DNA from: Porphyromonadaceae bacterium UBA7180
GTDB lineage: Bacteria; Bacteroidota; Bacteroidia; Bacteroidales; Muribaculaceae
Length of the DNA: 42,903 bases
Reading direction: 5' to 3'
Assembly (NCBI GenBank): GCA_002491165.1
Contig: DKVK01000024.1
Coordinates: 1 to 42,903, forward strand
Of this stretch, positions 17,625-24,321 are shown piece after piece; the first letter of the stretch is position 1; each line of letters starts with the position of its first letter. The position numbers were made by a program, and so were the translations under genes. The notes under the pieces were generated by a model. That model was not told the origin of the DNA and did not search any database. It was given only the letters and a program-made list of their open reading frames with translations.

Positions 17625-17993
17625 ATGAACGACAACAAACCGAGATACAGCGACGAGGAACTGGAAGAGTTCCGCGTCATCATTACCGAGAAACTCAACA
17701 AGGCGCAAAAGGAATATGAAGACCTCGTAGGCTCTGCCGTTGACAACAGCGAGTCGGACGAAGTGGCTGCCATCACCAACTCCACCGACGCCGGAGTGGA
17801 TTACGCCCAGAAAGCCGAAATCAAGCGGCTGGCCGACCGCCAACTCCAGTTCATCGACAAGCTGAAAGGGGCGCTCCACCGCATTGACAACAAGACCTAC
17901 GGCATCTGCCGCGTCACCGGGCGCCTCATCCCCAAGGAGCGCCTCCGCGCCGTGCCCCACGCCACACTCTCCATAGAAGCCAAGAAAAAGTAA
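17625..17993 (+). CDS. DksA/TraR-type protein with reduced zinc finger
   Basis: A 122-residue protein of the DksA/TraR C4 zinc-finger family. The N-terminal part is a charged helical hairpin (about 8-85), as in proteins that reach into the RNA polymerase secondary channel. The C-terminal segment YGICRVTGRLIPKERLRAVP aligns with the zinc finger but keeps only one of the four cysteines. This cysteine-poor form also seems common in Bacteroidetes relatives, so it need not be inactive. It sits between ileS and lspA, a gene order often seen in Bacteroidales. Confidence 0.85.
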   Translation: MNDNKPRYSDEELEEFRVIITEKLNKAQKEYEDLVGSAVDNSESDEVAAITNSTDAGVDYAQKAEIKRLADRQLQFIDKLKGALHRIDNKTYGICRVTGRLIPKERLRAVPHATLSIEAKKK

Positions 17994-18119
17994 AGGAAAC
18001 TCTTTTCCCGCTTCGCCGCACGCCGTTGCTCCGTAATCGGCCGCAAAGCAGCCCGAAAAACCTTCGGCATAACCTTTTATAATAACCAACTTCAGGACTC
18101 TCTCCACGATAATTCTCTT

Positions 18120-18803
18120 TTGGACAAGATAACCGCTAAGGACGACCCGCACGCCACCGGGAAAATGTGGTGGCTCACCGCCATCATGGTGGCGATAGTC
18201 GTCATTGACCAGATAATCAAAATCTACGTCAAGACCCACTTTTATCTGGGCGAAGACGTGGAGTGGACCTCCTGGATGCACATAAAATTCATCGAGAACT
18301 CCGGTATGGCCATGGGGATGAACTTCATACCCAAGATAGCGCTTACGCTGGGGCGCATCGCCGCCGTCTGTGTGCTGGCCTGGGCCATGAACCGTCTGTG
18401 CCGCCTGCGCGACCTCGGCCGCGGGTTCCTCGTTACCATGGCGCTGATAACGGCCGGAGCAGCCGGTAACATCTTCGACTGTGTCTTCTACGGGCAGATT
18501 TTCAACAACCCGCTGCCGCCGCAAGTCGCCGAGATGTTCCCCGCCGACGGCGGCTACGCACCGTGGTTCCACGGCCGCGTGGTGGATATGTTCTATTTCC
18601 CCATCGCCGACTGGTACTGGCCCGAATGGATGCCCTTCGTCGGCGGTCAGTACTGCGAGTTCTTCAGCTATATCTTCAACTTCGCCGACGCCTCCATCTG
18701 CGTGGGAGTGGCTATGCTGTTGCTCTTCTTCCGTCGCGACGCCGACCGCGCTTTCTCATTCTTCTTCTCCAAAAAAGGGAAGGACGACGACAAAAAGAAA
18801 TGA
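18120..18803 (+). CDS. lspA: lipoprotein signal peptidase (signal peptidase II)
   Basis: A 227-residue inner-membrane aspartyl peptidase that removes signal peptides from prolipoproteins. Four hydrophobic helices are visible. Conserved blocks are FIENSGMAMG, GNIFDCVFYG, GRVVDMF and FNFADASICVG; the last two supply the catalytic aspartates. A loop of about 30 residues between the last two blocks makes it longer than the E. coli protein (164). The frame begins with TTG at 18120; the first ATG in frame would remove 14 residues up to the first membrane helix, so TTG is plausible but not certain. The stop overlaps the ATG of the next gene (ATGA). Confidence 0.93.
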   Translation: MDKITAKDDPHATGKMWWLTAIMVAIVVIDQIIKIYVKTHFYLGEDVEWTSWMHIKFIENSGMAMGMNFIPKIALTLGRIAAVCVLAWAMNRLCRLRDLGRGFLVTMALITAGAAGNIFDCVFYGQIFNNPLPPQVAEMFPADGGYAPWFHGRVVDMFYFPIADWYWPEWMPFVGGQYCEFFSYIFNFADASICVGVAMLLLFFRRDADRAFSFFFSKKGKDDDKKK

Positions 18804-19777
18804 AACCCGTACGCGCGCTCATACCCGCCATCGCCTTCGCGGCACTCGCCGCCTGTTCCGGCGACGACCATCTCCCGGAAGGGAAGATGGCCGACGTCAT
18901 TGCAGACCTCCAGATAGCCGAAGCTGTCTCAAACTCCTCGACCGATTTCCAGACCGACTCGGCACGCAACGTCATGCGTATGGCCATCCTCCAAAAGCAC
19001 GGCGTGACACAGGAAGAGTATGACGCCTCGCTGCGCTGGTACGGCCATAACCTTGAAAAATACACCAGACTATACGAGCGTGTGGAGAAGGTCCTGGCAC
19101 GCAAGGAGAAGAAACTCATGGCCTCCTCCGAAAGTGAAAAGGAGGGGAAGGAGAGCGGCGCCCAACTGTGGCCATACTCCGCCATGGCATTCATCTCGCC
19201 GCTCGGAAACTCCGATGCCATACAGTTCTCCATCCCCGTCAACGATCTGCCGAAAGGGGAGAGGCTGAAATGGAAGATGCGCCTCTCCAAGACGGCGCCG
19301 GTGCAGATAATGCTCGGCGTGGACTATGCCGACGGCGCCACCTCCTACATCTCGCAGCGCTACTCCGGCAACACGCGCCTCGAACTGCAACTGCAAGGCG
19401 ACTCCACGCGCACCATCACGCGCCTCTACGGCTACATGAGGGTGGACCGCCGCAGCGACCTCCCCGTGTGGGCAGACTCCATTCAGCTCACTCACCTGCC
19501 GCTGGCGAAGGAGACCTACGGCAGTTTCACCATGCAGCAGCTCTACAACGGACCGGTGCGCCGCTCGGCCGCCGATACAGTGAAACACCGTCCTCCCACG
19601 GTGCGTCCCATCACCGACAATCCCGAGCCGCAGTCCGTACAGCAGCCCCAGACCGTGCAACAGGCACCTGCCGGTGCCCCTTCATCCGGCTCGCGTCCGC
19701 GTCCCGGCGGTTCCCCCCTCCGCCGCATGGACGGCACCGTCCCCGACAACGCCCCCGTCCTTCCCCGCCGCCGCTAA
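18800..19777 (+). CDS. DUF4296-type lipoprotein
   Basis: A 325-residue predicted lipoprotein. MKPVRALIPAIAFAALAAC gives a signal peptide with the lipobox LAAC, so I start at 18800 although the frame is open upstream inside lspA. Residues about 25-110 (MADVIADLQIAEAV through the helical region ending KEKKLM) match the DUF4296 pattern found in Bacteroidetes. The middle part looks like a beta-rich domain. The tail (about 265-325) is rich in Pro, Gln, Arg and Gly and probably disordered. It overlaps lspA by 4 bp and is thus translated with the enzyme that matures it. Function unknown. Confidence 0.78.
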   Translation: MKPVRALIPAIAFAALAACSGDDHLPEGKMADVIADLQIAEAVSNSSTDFQTDSARNVMRMAILQKHGVTQEEYDASLRWYGHNLEKYTRLYERVEKVLARKEKKLMASSESEKEGKESGAQLWPYSAMAFISPLGNSDAIQFSIPVNDLPKGERLKWKMRLSKTAPVQIMLGVDYADGATSYISQRYSGNTRLELQLQGDSTRTITRLYGYMRVDRRSDLPVWADSIQLTHLPLAKETYGSFTMQQLYNGPVRRSAADTVKHRPPTVRPITDNPEPQSVQQPQTVQQAPAGAPSSGSRPRPGGSPLRRMDGTVPDNAPVLPRRR

Positions 19778-20144
19778 CCAAAAAGCCGCAGAATACCCCC
19801 GTCCCTTAAGCCGCTGAAATCATGCGTAAAAGAAGCATACCTTGTTGATGAGTCGGGAGTGTTCTTGAATTATCGAAGCAAACTCCCTTCCGCTTATTGG
19901 GGGACTTTTCATATTGAGTTTGGTTTGCTTCGTTAGGTGCATATTTTAGCCCGGAAGTTTCATCATCAGATATTTTCTGGAAAATAAATTTCTTTGCAGG
20001 TGCAAAGTTACGAGATTCAGATGGAACTCATTTTCGAGTACAGTGTTTTTCGGCATTGGTTAGGTAAATTACTCTATCGGTCGTGCTTCACAAGATAAGC
20101 CATTACATATTGTTAGGTTTTCATATTACTATTATTGGAGGAGC
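19778..20144. other. intergenic region between convergent genes
   Basis: No gene. It contains a perfect 10-bp inverted repeat, CGAAGCAAAC (19874-19883) and GTTTGCTTCG (19923-19932), with a smaller TCCC/GGGGA pairing inside the 39-base loop. This may be a terminator-like structure or the remains of a small element. Nothing else recognised. Confidence 0.45.
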
Positions 20145-20564
20145 TCAGGATTTGGCGGCGCATTTGGGGCAGAGGCCGCGCAGCACGTAGTTGGCTGAGC
20201 GGACGCGGAAGCCTTCGGGAAGGTCGATGTGCGGAATCGGCGTATCCTCCAGGCAGTAGACTCTCTCGCATTTCTCGCAGTAGAAGTGTACGTGCTGGTC
20301 GTCCACGCTGTGGTGCCCGCTGGGACACGCCTCGTATTTCAGCGAGCGGCTACCGTCGTTGATTACGTGGATCATATTCTTCTTGGCGAAGAGTTCCAGT
20401 ACGCGGAAGATGCTCGCCTTGTCGGTAGGGTAGAGCTTCCCTTCAAGATAGGCGAGGCTCAGGGGCGACTCAGCTTCCAGCAGTTCCTTCATTACCAGCA
20501 GGCGGTTGGGCGTAGGTTTTACCCCCGCGGCTTCGAGACGTTTCGTGACTTCGGTATTATCCAT
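20145..20564 (-). CDS. Fur-family metal-responsive regulator
   Basis: A 139-residue Fur/Zur/PerR-type repressor. The winged-helix half spans about 1-75 with the recognition region PTDKASIFRVLELF. The dimerisation half has the metal segment HVHFYC and two CxxC pairs (C96/C99 and C132/C135) that bind a structural zinc. The metal sensed cannot be read from sequence. It lies 31 bp behind an SMR exporter gene in the same direction and faces away from a metal-efflux permease. A perfect palindrome in front of that permease is a candidate operator. Zur-like or PerR-like roles are both possible. Confidence 0.88.
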   Translation of the reverse strand: MDNTEVTKRLEAAGVKPTPNRLLVMKELLEAESPLSLAYLEGKLYPTDKASIFRVLELFAKKNMIHVINDGSRSLKYEACPSGHHSVDDQHVHFYCEKCERVYCLEDTPIPHIDLPEGFRVRSANYVLRGLCPKCAAKS

Positions 20565-20595
20565 GACGATAAATGTTTTTTACAGTTTTGCGTGT

Positions 20596-20919
20596 TCAGG
20601 CCACCACCTTCAGTCCGACAATCGACAGTATGAGCGTAGTGATGAAGAATATTCTCCAGAACGTGGCCGGTTCGTGGAAGAAGAAAATTCCCACCAGCAT
20701 GGCGCCGACGGCACCGATTCCGGTCCATACGGGGTAGACGGTCCCGATGGGGAGCCGTTCGGCAGCTTTGGCCATAAGGAACATGCTCAGACCCAGGGCC
20801 ACGAGGAATCCTATCCACCAATAAACCAACTCACTTCCACTCGCGGATTTTGTCTTTCCCAGGCAGAAGGTGAAGCCAACCTCCATCAGCCCGGCAAGAA
20901 TAAGTATTATCCAGTTCAT
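20596..20919 (-). CDS. SMR-family transporter (SugE/Gdx-like)
   Basis: A 107-residue small multidrug-resistance protein with four membrane helices. The essential glutamate is E13 in LAGLMEVGF, and VYPVWTGIGAVG (61-72) is close to the SugE/Gdx consensus of guanidinium exporters rather than EmrE. It would work as a dual-topology dimer, exchanging protons for guanidinium or quaternary cations. It is upstream of and probably co-transcribed with the Fur-family regulator. I looked for a guanidine riboswitch upstream and did not see one. Confidence 0.88.
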   Translation of the reverse strand: MNWIILILAGLMEVGFTFCLGKTKSASGSELVYWWIGFLVALGLSMFLMAKAAERLPIGTVYPVWTGIGAVGAMLVGIFFFHEPATFWRIFFITTLILSIVGLKVVA

Positions 20920-20982
20920 AAATGTCTGTTTGTCCTATTCGAGGGCTGCAAGAAATCTCGGCGTCTCCTTCCCAAGGAAGTG

Positions 20983-21010
20983 CAAAGTTAATCAATTTTC
21001 GCGGAACCAA
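20983..21010 (-). promoter_or_regulatory. promoter of the SMR-Fur operon
   Basis: On the minus strand TAACTTTG (20990-20983) is a good -7 element. A TTG at 21010-21008 gives a 17-bp spacer, slightly short. The start would be near 20976, leaving a leader of about 57 bases. Confidence 0.5.
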
Positions 21011-21154
21011 ACGCCGGGCGTCCTGAATTTTTCAATATTTGTCGAGAGAGGGTGATGTCACGCATCGTTGTAAAACAGAGACGAACCGCGTTTTTGCATG
21101 TCATATTTACGGATAGTCGGCGAGCACTTCTTTTCCTGGGGGCGGCGGTAAAAA

Positions 21155-21190
21155 ATGCAATCCGGTTGCATCGGGTTTGTGCTAACTTTG
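21155..21190 (+). promoter_or_regulatory. palindromic operator candidate and -7 element of the metal permease
   Basis: ATGCAA (21155-21160) and TTGCAT (21166-21171) form a perfect palindrome around TCCGG. TAACTTTG (21183-21190) is a -7 element. There is no TTG at the proper distance; the palindrome covers the place where the -33 element should be. This layout suits a regulator that blocks or replaces -33 contacts, and the Fur-family protein is the obvious candidate. Downstream, GTGAAACCG (21194-21202) can pair imperfectly with 21226-21238 in the leader. Confidence 0.45.
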
Positions 21191-21274
21191 CGGTGTGAAA
21201 CCGGGCGGGACACATAATTGCGCCGGCGGTTTTCACGTTATCAAGGTTAAACCCGACTTAATAAACATATCATT

Positions 21275-22528
21275 ATGGATTTGATATATTCACTGCTTTT
21301 CATGCTCAACGAGATGTCTCCCTACGTCCTGTTGGGCTTTCTCATCGCCGGGGTGATGCACGCCTTCATCCCGCAAAGGGTCTTTGCACGCCATCTCTCC
21401 GGCTCCGGATGGAAGTCGGTCGTGAAGTCGACGCTCATCGGCATACCGTTGCCGTTGTGCTCCTGCGGCGTGTTGCCTACGGGCATCGCCATGCGCCGCA
21501 ACGGTGCCTCTAAAGCCGCCTCCACCTCCTTCCTCGTGTCCACGCCGCAGACCGGTGTGGACAGCATAGCGGCCACATGGTCGCTGCTCGGCCCGGCTTT
21601 CGCCGTGGTGCGTCCCGTGGCGGCGCTCTTCACCGCCCTCTTCGGCGGACTCGCCGTCGGCCGTGCCGAAAAATCGGAAAAAGCTGAACCCGCAGCGGCC
21701 GACGATTGCCACGGCCATTGCGCGACCGGCGACCATTCCCACGAAGAGGAAGCGCCCCGCACCGGGTTCTTCACCAAATGCCGCGACGCACTGAAATACG
21801 GCTTCATCGACCTGGTGGGGAGCATCGGCGGCTGGCTCGTCATCGGCCTCGTCATCGCCGCGCTGATTACCGTCTATGTCCCCGACGACTTCTTCTCGAT
21901 ACTGGGCAACCGCCCCTTCTTCTCAATGATAGCTGTGCTGGTAATAGCAATCCCGATGTACGTCTGCGCCACCGGTTCCATCCCCATCGCCCTCTCGCTG
22001 ATGCTCAAAGGGCTCTCGCCCGGCACGGCACTGGTGCTCCTCATGGCCGGACCGGCCGCCAACTTCGCCTCCTTCACCCTCATCTCGCGCGAAATGGGCA
22101 AGAAAACCGCCGCCATCTACCTCGCCTCCATCATCATAGGATCCATGGCCTTCGGCCTTGCCATCGACTACCTGCTTCCCTCCGAATGGTTCAACGTCCA
22201 CACGCTGCACGCCGGCGCCCACGGCCACGGTTTTGAAATCTTCCCGACCGTTTGCTCCGCCATCCTCGTGGTTCTGCTTGTCGTCACCTTTATAAAAGGG
22301 CACAAGCATCAGCACATCGATGCTGCGGCCCCCACCAAAGTGTATGTGGTTACGGGGATGGCCTGTTCGCACTGCCGCGCCGCCGTTCAGGAAAGCATCG
22401 CCGCCGTGGAGGGCGTGAAGCAAGTAGATGTTGACCTCTCCTCGGGCCGTGCCACCGTGGAAGGCACTCCCGACGATGCCGCCGTGATAGCGGCCGTCCG
22501 CAACGCCGGCTTCGACGTGAAAGAGTGA
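21275..22528 (+). CDS. SO_0444-type Cu/Zn efflux permease with C-terminal HMA domain
   Basis: A 417-residue membrane permease (DUF318/SO_0444 family). The signature PLPLCSCGVLPTGI lies in the first half and is echoed by the second-half segment MYVCATGSIPIALSLML. About eight helices are visible. Between the halves (about 140-160) is a His/Cys/Glu-rich loop, CHGHCATGDHSHEEE, likely to bind metal. The last 62 residues form a complete heavy-metal-associated domain with GMACSHC (C364, C367). The family is linked to export of copper, zinc or other soft metals. It is divergent from a Fur-family regulator. Ends 77 bp before the convergent serpin gene, with a shared terminator. Confidence 0.9.
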   Translation: MDLIYSLLFMLNEMSPYVLLGFLIAGVMHAFIPQRVFARHLSGSGWKSVVKSTLIGIPLPLCSCGVLPTGIAMRRNGASKAASTSFLVSTPQTGVDSIAATWSLLGPAFAVVRPVAALFTALFGGLAVGRAEKSEKAEPAAADDCHGHCATGDHSHEEEAPRTGFFTKCRDALKYGFIDLVGSIGGWLVIGLVIAALITVYVPDDFFSILGNRPFFSMIAVLVIAIPMYVCATGSIPIALSLMLKGLSPGTALVLLMAGPAANFASFTLISREMGKKTAAIYLASIIIGSMAFGLAIDYLLPSEWFNVHTLHAGAHGHGFEIFPTVCSAILVVLLVVTFIKGHKHQHIDAAAPTKVYVVTGMACSHCRAAVQESIAAVEGVKQVDVDLSSGRATVEGTPDDAAVIAAVRNAGFDVKE

Positions 22529-22550
22529 TACCACACAAAGAGATAAAAGA

Positions 22551-22581
22551 CCGGGACTGACGCAGGTGTCAGTCCCGGTTT
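22551..22581. terminator. bidirectional terminator
   Basis: CCGGGACTGAC (22551-22561) and GTCAGTCCCGG (22568-22578) form a perfect 11-bp stem around a 6-base loop, followed by TTT. It lies between the convergent permease and serpin genes and can serve both. Confidence 0.85.
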
Positions 22582-22604
22582 AATATTTGGAAGGAGTGGT
22601 TTTC

Positions 22605-23933
22605 TCAGAGTTTCGTTACGGCGCCCATGAAGAGGATGGTGCCCGTGGATGTTTCCTCTATCACGAAAAGGAAGGGACGGTCCAGGGTTACCGCAACCGG
22701 TTCCTTGACCTCAGCATCCGGGTCAAGACCGGCCCATGTGGCAATAGTAGTTGCTGCACCTACAGTTCCGAACTCGTCGGTAGAGACGCGGGCCTCTTGC
22801 AGAATCATCGACATAGGCAGAGGTTGTCCGCTCATGGATATGGCGTTGAAACCGGTGGAGAACATGCGGGCGAGACCTTTTTTTGCCAAAAGCCCCGTGA
22901 TATCCTGATTACTGCTGACATCGAATTTCGGCATCCTGAGGCGGCATTTGGTCGTTTCCATTTTTGCAATATTATCCTTAAGTAGTGCTGCTGTCATACG
23001 TCCGGCGTATGTGTTCACATCCGAACCTTGCGAGGGAAGGATGCAGACCATGCGGAAGTTGCCGTTACCGTAGGGGATTCCTACGATTTCTGCATCGGCA
23101 GTCTTCACATATTTTGTCTGTTCCATTATATTCTTCATCATATCGACTTCCGATGTCGTGCCGTCGAGGTTGGTGAAGTTGGCTTTCTTTGTATTGTTTT
23201 TCTCGAATCCTTCGCTCCAGATTCCCTTGAAATAAGTAGCATTGATGATGGCCAAGGTAGCAACAAGGTTTTCCTTCAAGAACTCGGGAATCAAACCTTT
23301 CGTCTTCTCGGAGCACCATGCGTTGATGAGATTGCGGGCGTTTTCATTGCAGAGCGTGGGCAAGGAGTATGCTTCGGCAGCATACCATTTGTCAAGCATC
23401 GAAGTAAAAGTGGGAAGCAGTTGCATGTTGTTCCCGACCCACATAGAGTTGGACACAAGCGCGTAAGCCCACGAGTCGAGCTGCGGTAGCTGCGTCATCA
23501 GCATCGAGTTGAAGTCGTTGAGCTTGTCGAGTCCGGCCTGCCCCGGCTCGAAACCGAGAGCCCGGAGCATTTCGTCGCGCGTCTCGCCGTTGTCGCCGTT
23601 GGCTGCCATCGAGAGCACCGTGTAAAGGCTGAACGGCGAGATAACCGTTGATTCACCATTCTGCATCTCCATAACGTCCTTCATCATCGCCACGGCAAAA
23701 TCATTATTCGCCTCTTTGGCAGCCTCTTGCGAGGCGGTAAGCTTCAGCGCCGTATACTCCTTAGGAGCAGGAAGTTCATTTTCACCCGGTTTGTCTTCCG
23801 GAGGAGTCACCTCTACACCGGATTTGTCGTCCTGTGTTCCATCAGGAGCGTCGGGCGTATCGTTTCCGCACGAAGCGAAAGCGAACATTCCCATAACGGA
23901 TGCCGAAAGCATCCAAAATTTTAATCTTTTCAT
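22605..23933 (-). CDS. serpin-family lipoprotein (protease inhibitor)
   Basis: A 442-residue serpin with a lipoprotein signal (lipobox ending at C22 in FASCGND), so probably anchored at the cell surface. The serpin core shows FSLYTVLSMAANG, NATYFKGIW, and the C-terminal RPFLFVIEETSTGTILFMG. The reactive-centre hinge DEFGTVGAATT consists of small residues, as in inhibitory members. Counting from the hinge glycine as P15 places Leu at P1 in WAGLDPD, which would suit chymotrypsin- or elastase-like proteases; this is inference. Monocistronic and convergent with the permease. A short damaged reading frame lies between its promoter and start. Confidence 0.93.
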   Translation of the reverse strand: MKRLKFWMLSASVMGMFAFASCGNDTPDAPDGTQDDKSGVEVTPPEDKPGENELPAPKEYTALKLTASQEAAKEANNDFAVAMMKDVMEMQNGESTVISPFSLYTVLSMAANGDNGETRDEMLRALGFEPGQAGLDKLNDFNSMLMTQLPQLDSWAYALVSNSMWVGNNMQLLPTFTSMLDKWYAAEAYSLPTLCNENARNLINAWCSEKTKGLIPEFLKENLVATLAIINATYFKGIWSEGFEKNNTKKANFTNLDGTTSEVDMMKNIMEQTKYVKTADAEIVGIPYGNGNFRMVCILPSQGSDVNTYAGRMTAALLKDNIAKMETTKCRLRMPKFDVSSNQDITGLLAKKGLARMFSTGFNAISMSGQPLPMSMILQEARVSTDEFGTVGAATTIATWAGLDPDAEVKEPVAVTLDRPFLFVIEETSTGTILFMGAVTKL

Positions 23934-23958
23934 AAGAATATTGTTTTTGTGGAATTAT

Positions 23959-24095
23959 TTAATTAAAAGGAATACTCGTGTCTTTGTTAAGATTAGCTAC
24001 ATATCCCATATTCTCGAAGAGGTAGCCTTTCAGATAGAAACTGCCGTTAGCACTAGAAATGCTGCCGCTGCAAAAACGAGATTTTTAAGCTTCAT
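23959..24095 (-). pseudogene. possible frame-disrupted small exported peptide
   Basis: From an ATG at 24095 the minus strand encodes MKLKNLVFAAAAFLVLTAV, a good signal-peptide-like start, but then stops at TGA after 21 codons. A different frame over the same DNA stays open from near that point to 23961-23959 and reads FYLKGYLFENMGYVANLN and a few further residues. One frameshift would join them into a peptide of about 45 residues. It lies between the likely promoter and the serpin start. This may be a decayed gene, a sequencing slip, or chance. Confidence 0.3.
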
Positions 24096-24219
24096 GGTGT
24101 AAATTTTATGGGTTAATAAAATAAGTGAAACTTTCTTTGGGTTTTAAAAACTAAAGCACGTTAGGACGTTTTTAGTGGATTCCTGACTTACTGAAGAATT
24201 AGTAAAACTCCATGTGCCG

Positions 24220-24227
24220 CAAAGATA
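24220..24227 (-). promoter_or_regulatory. -7 element upstream of the serpin
   Basis: TATCTTTG on the minus strand (24227-24220) fits the Bacteroidetes -7 box; no TTG is found 19-21 bp upstream. The start near 24213 would give a leader of about 280 bases to the serpin ATG, including the disrupted small frame. The rest of 23934-24321 is AT-rich and otherwise empty. Confidence 0.4.
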
Positions 24228-24321
24228 CAACTTTATTTCATTCCTTGTAAATTATTTTGGACTTTTTTTAGAAAAAAGTTTTCAAATGGTATTTACTGAG
24301 TCAGTCTGGCAGTATTGGGGT

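Noticed and set aside
20920..21010. Guanidine riboswitch upstream of the SMR gene
   Set aside because: No conserved ykkC or mini-ykkC features (such as paired ACGR loops) are present in the short leader.
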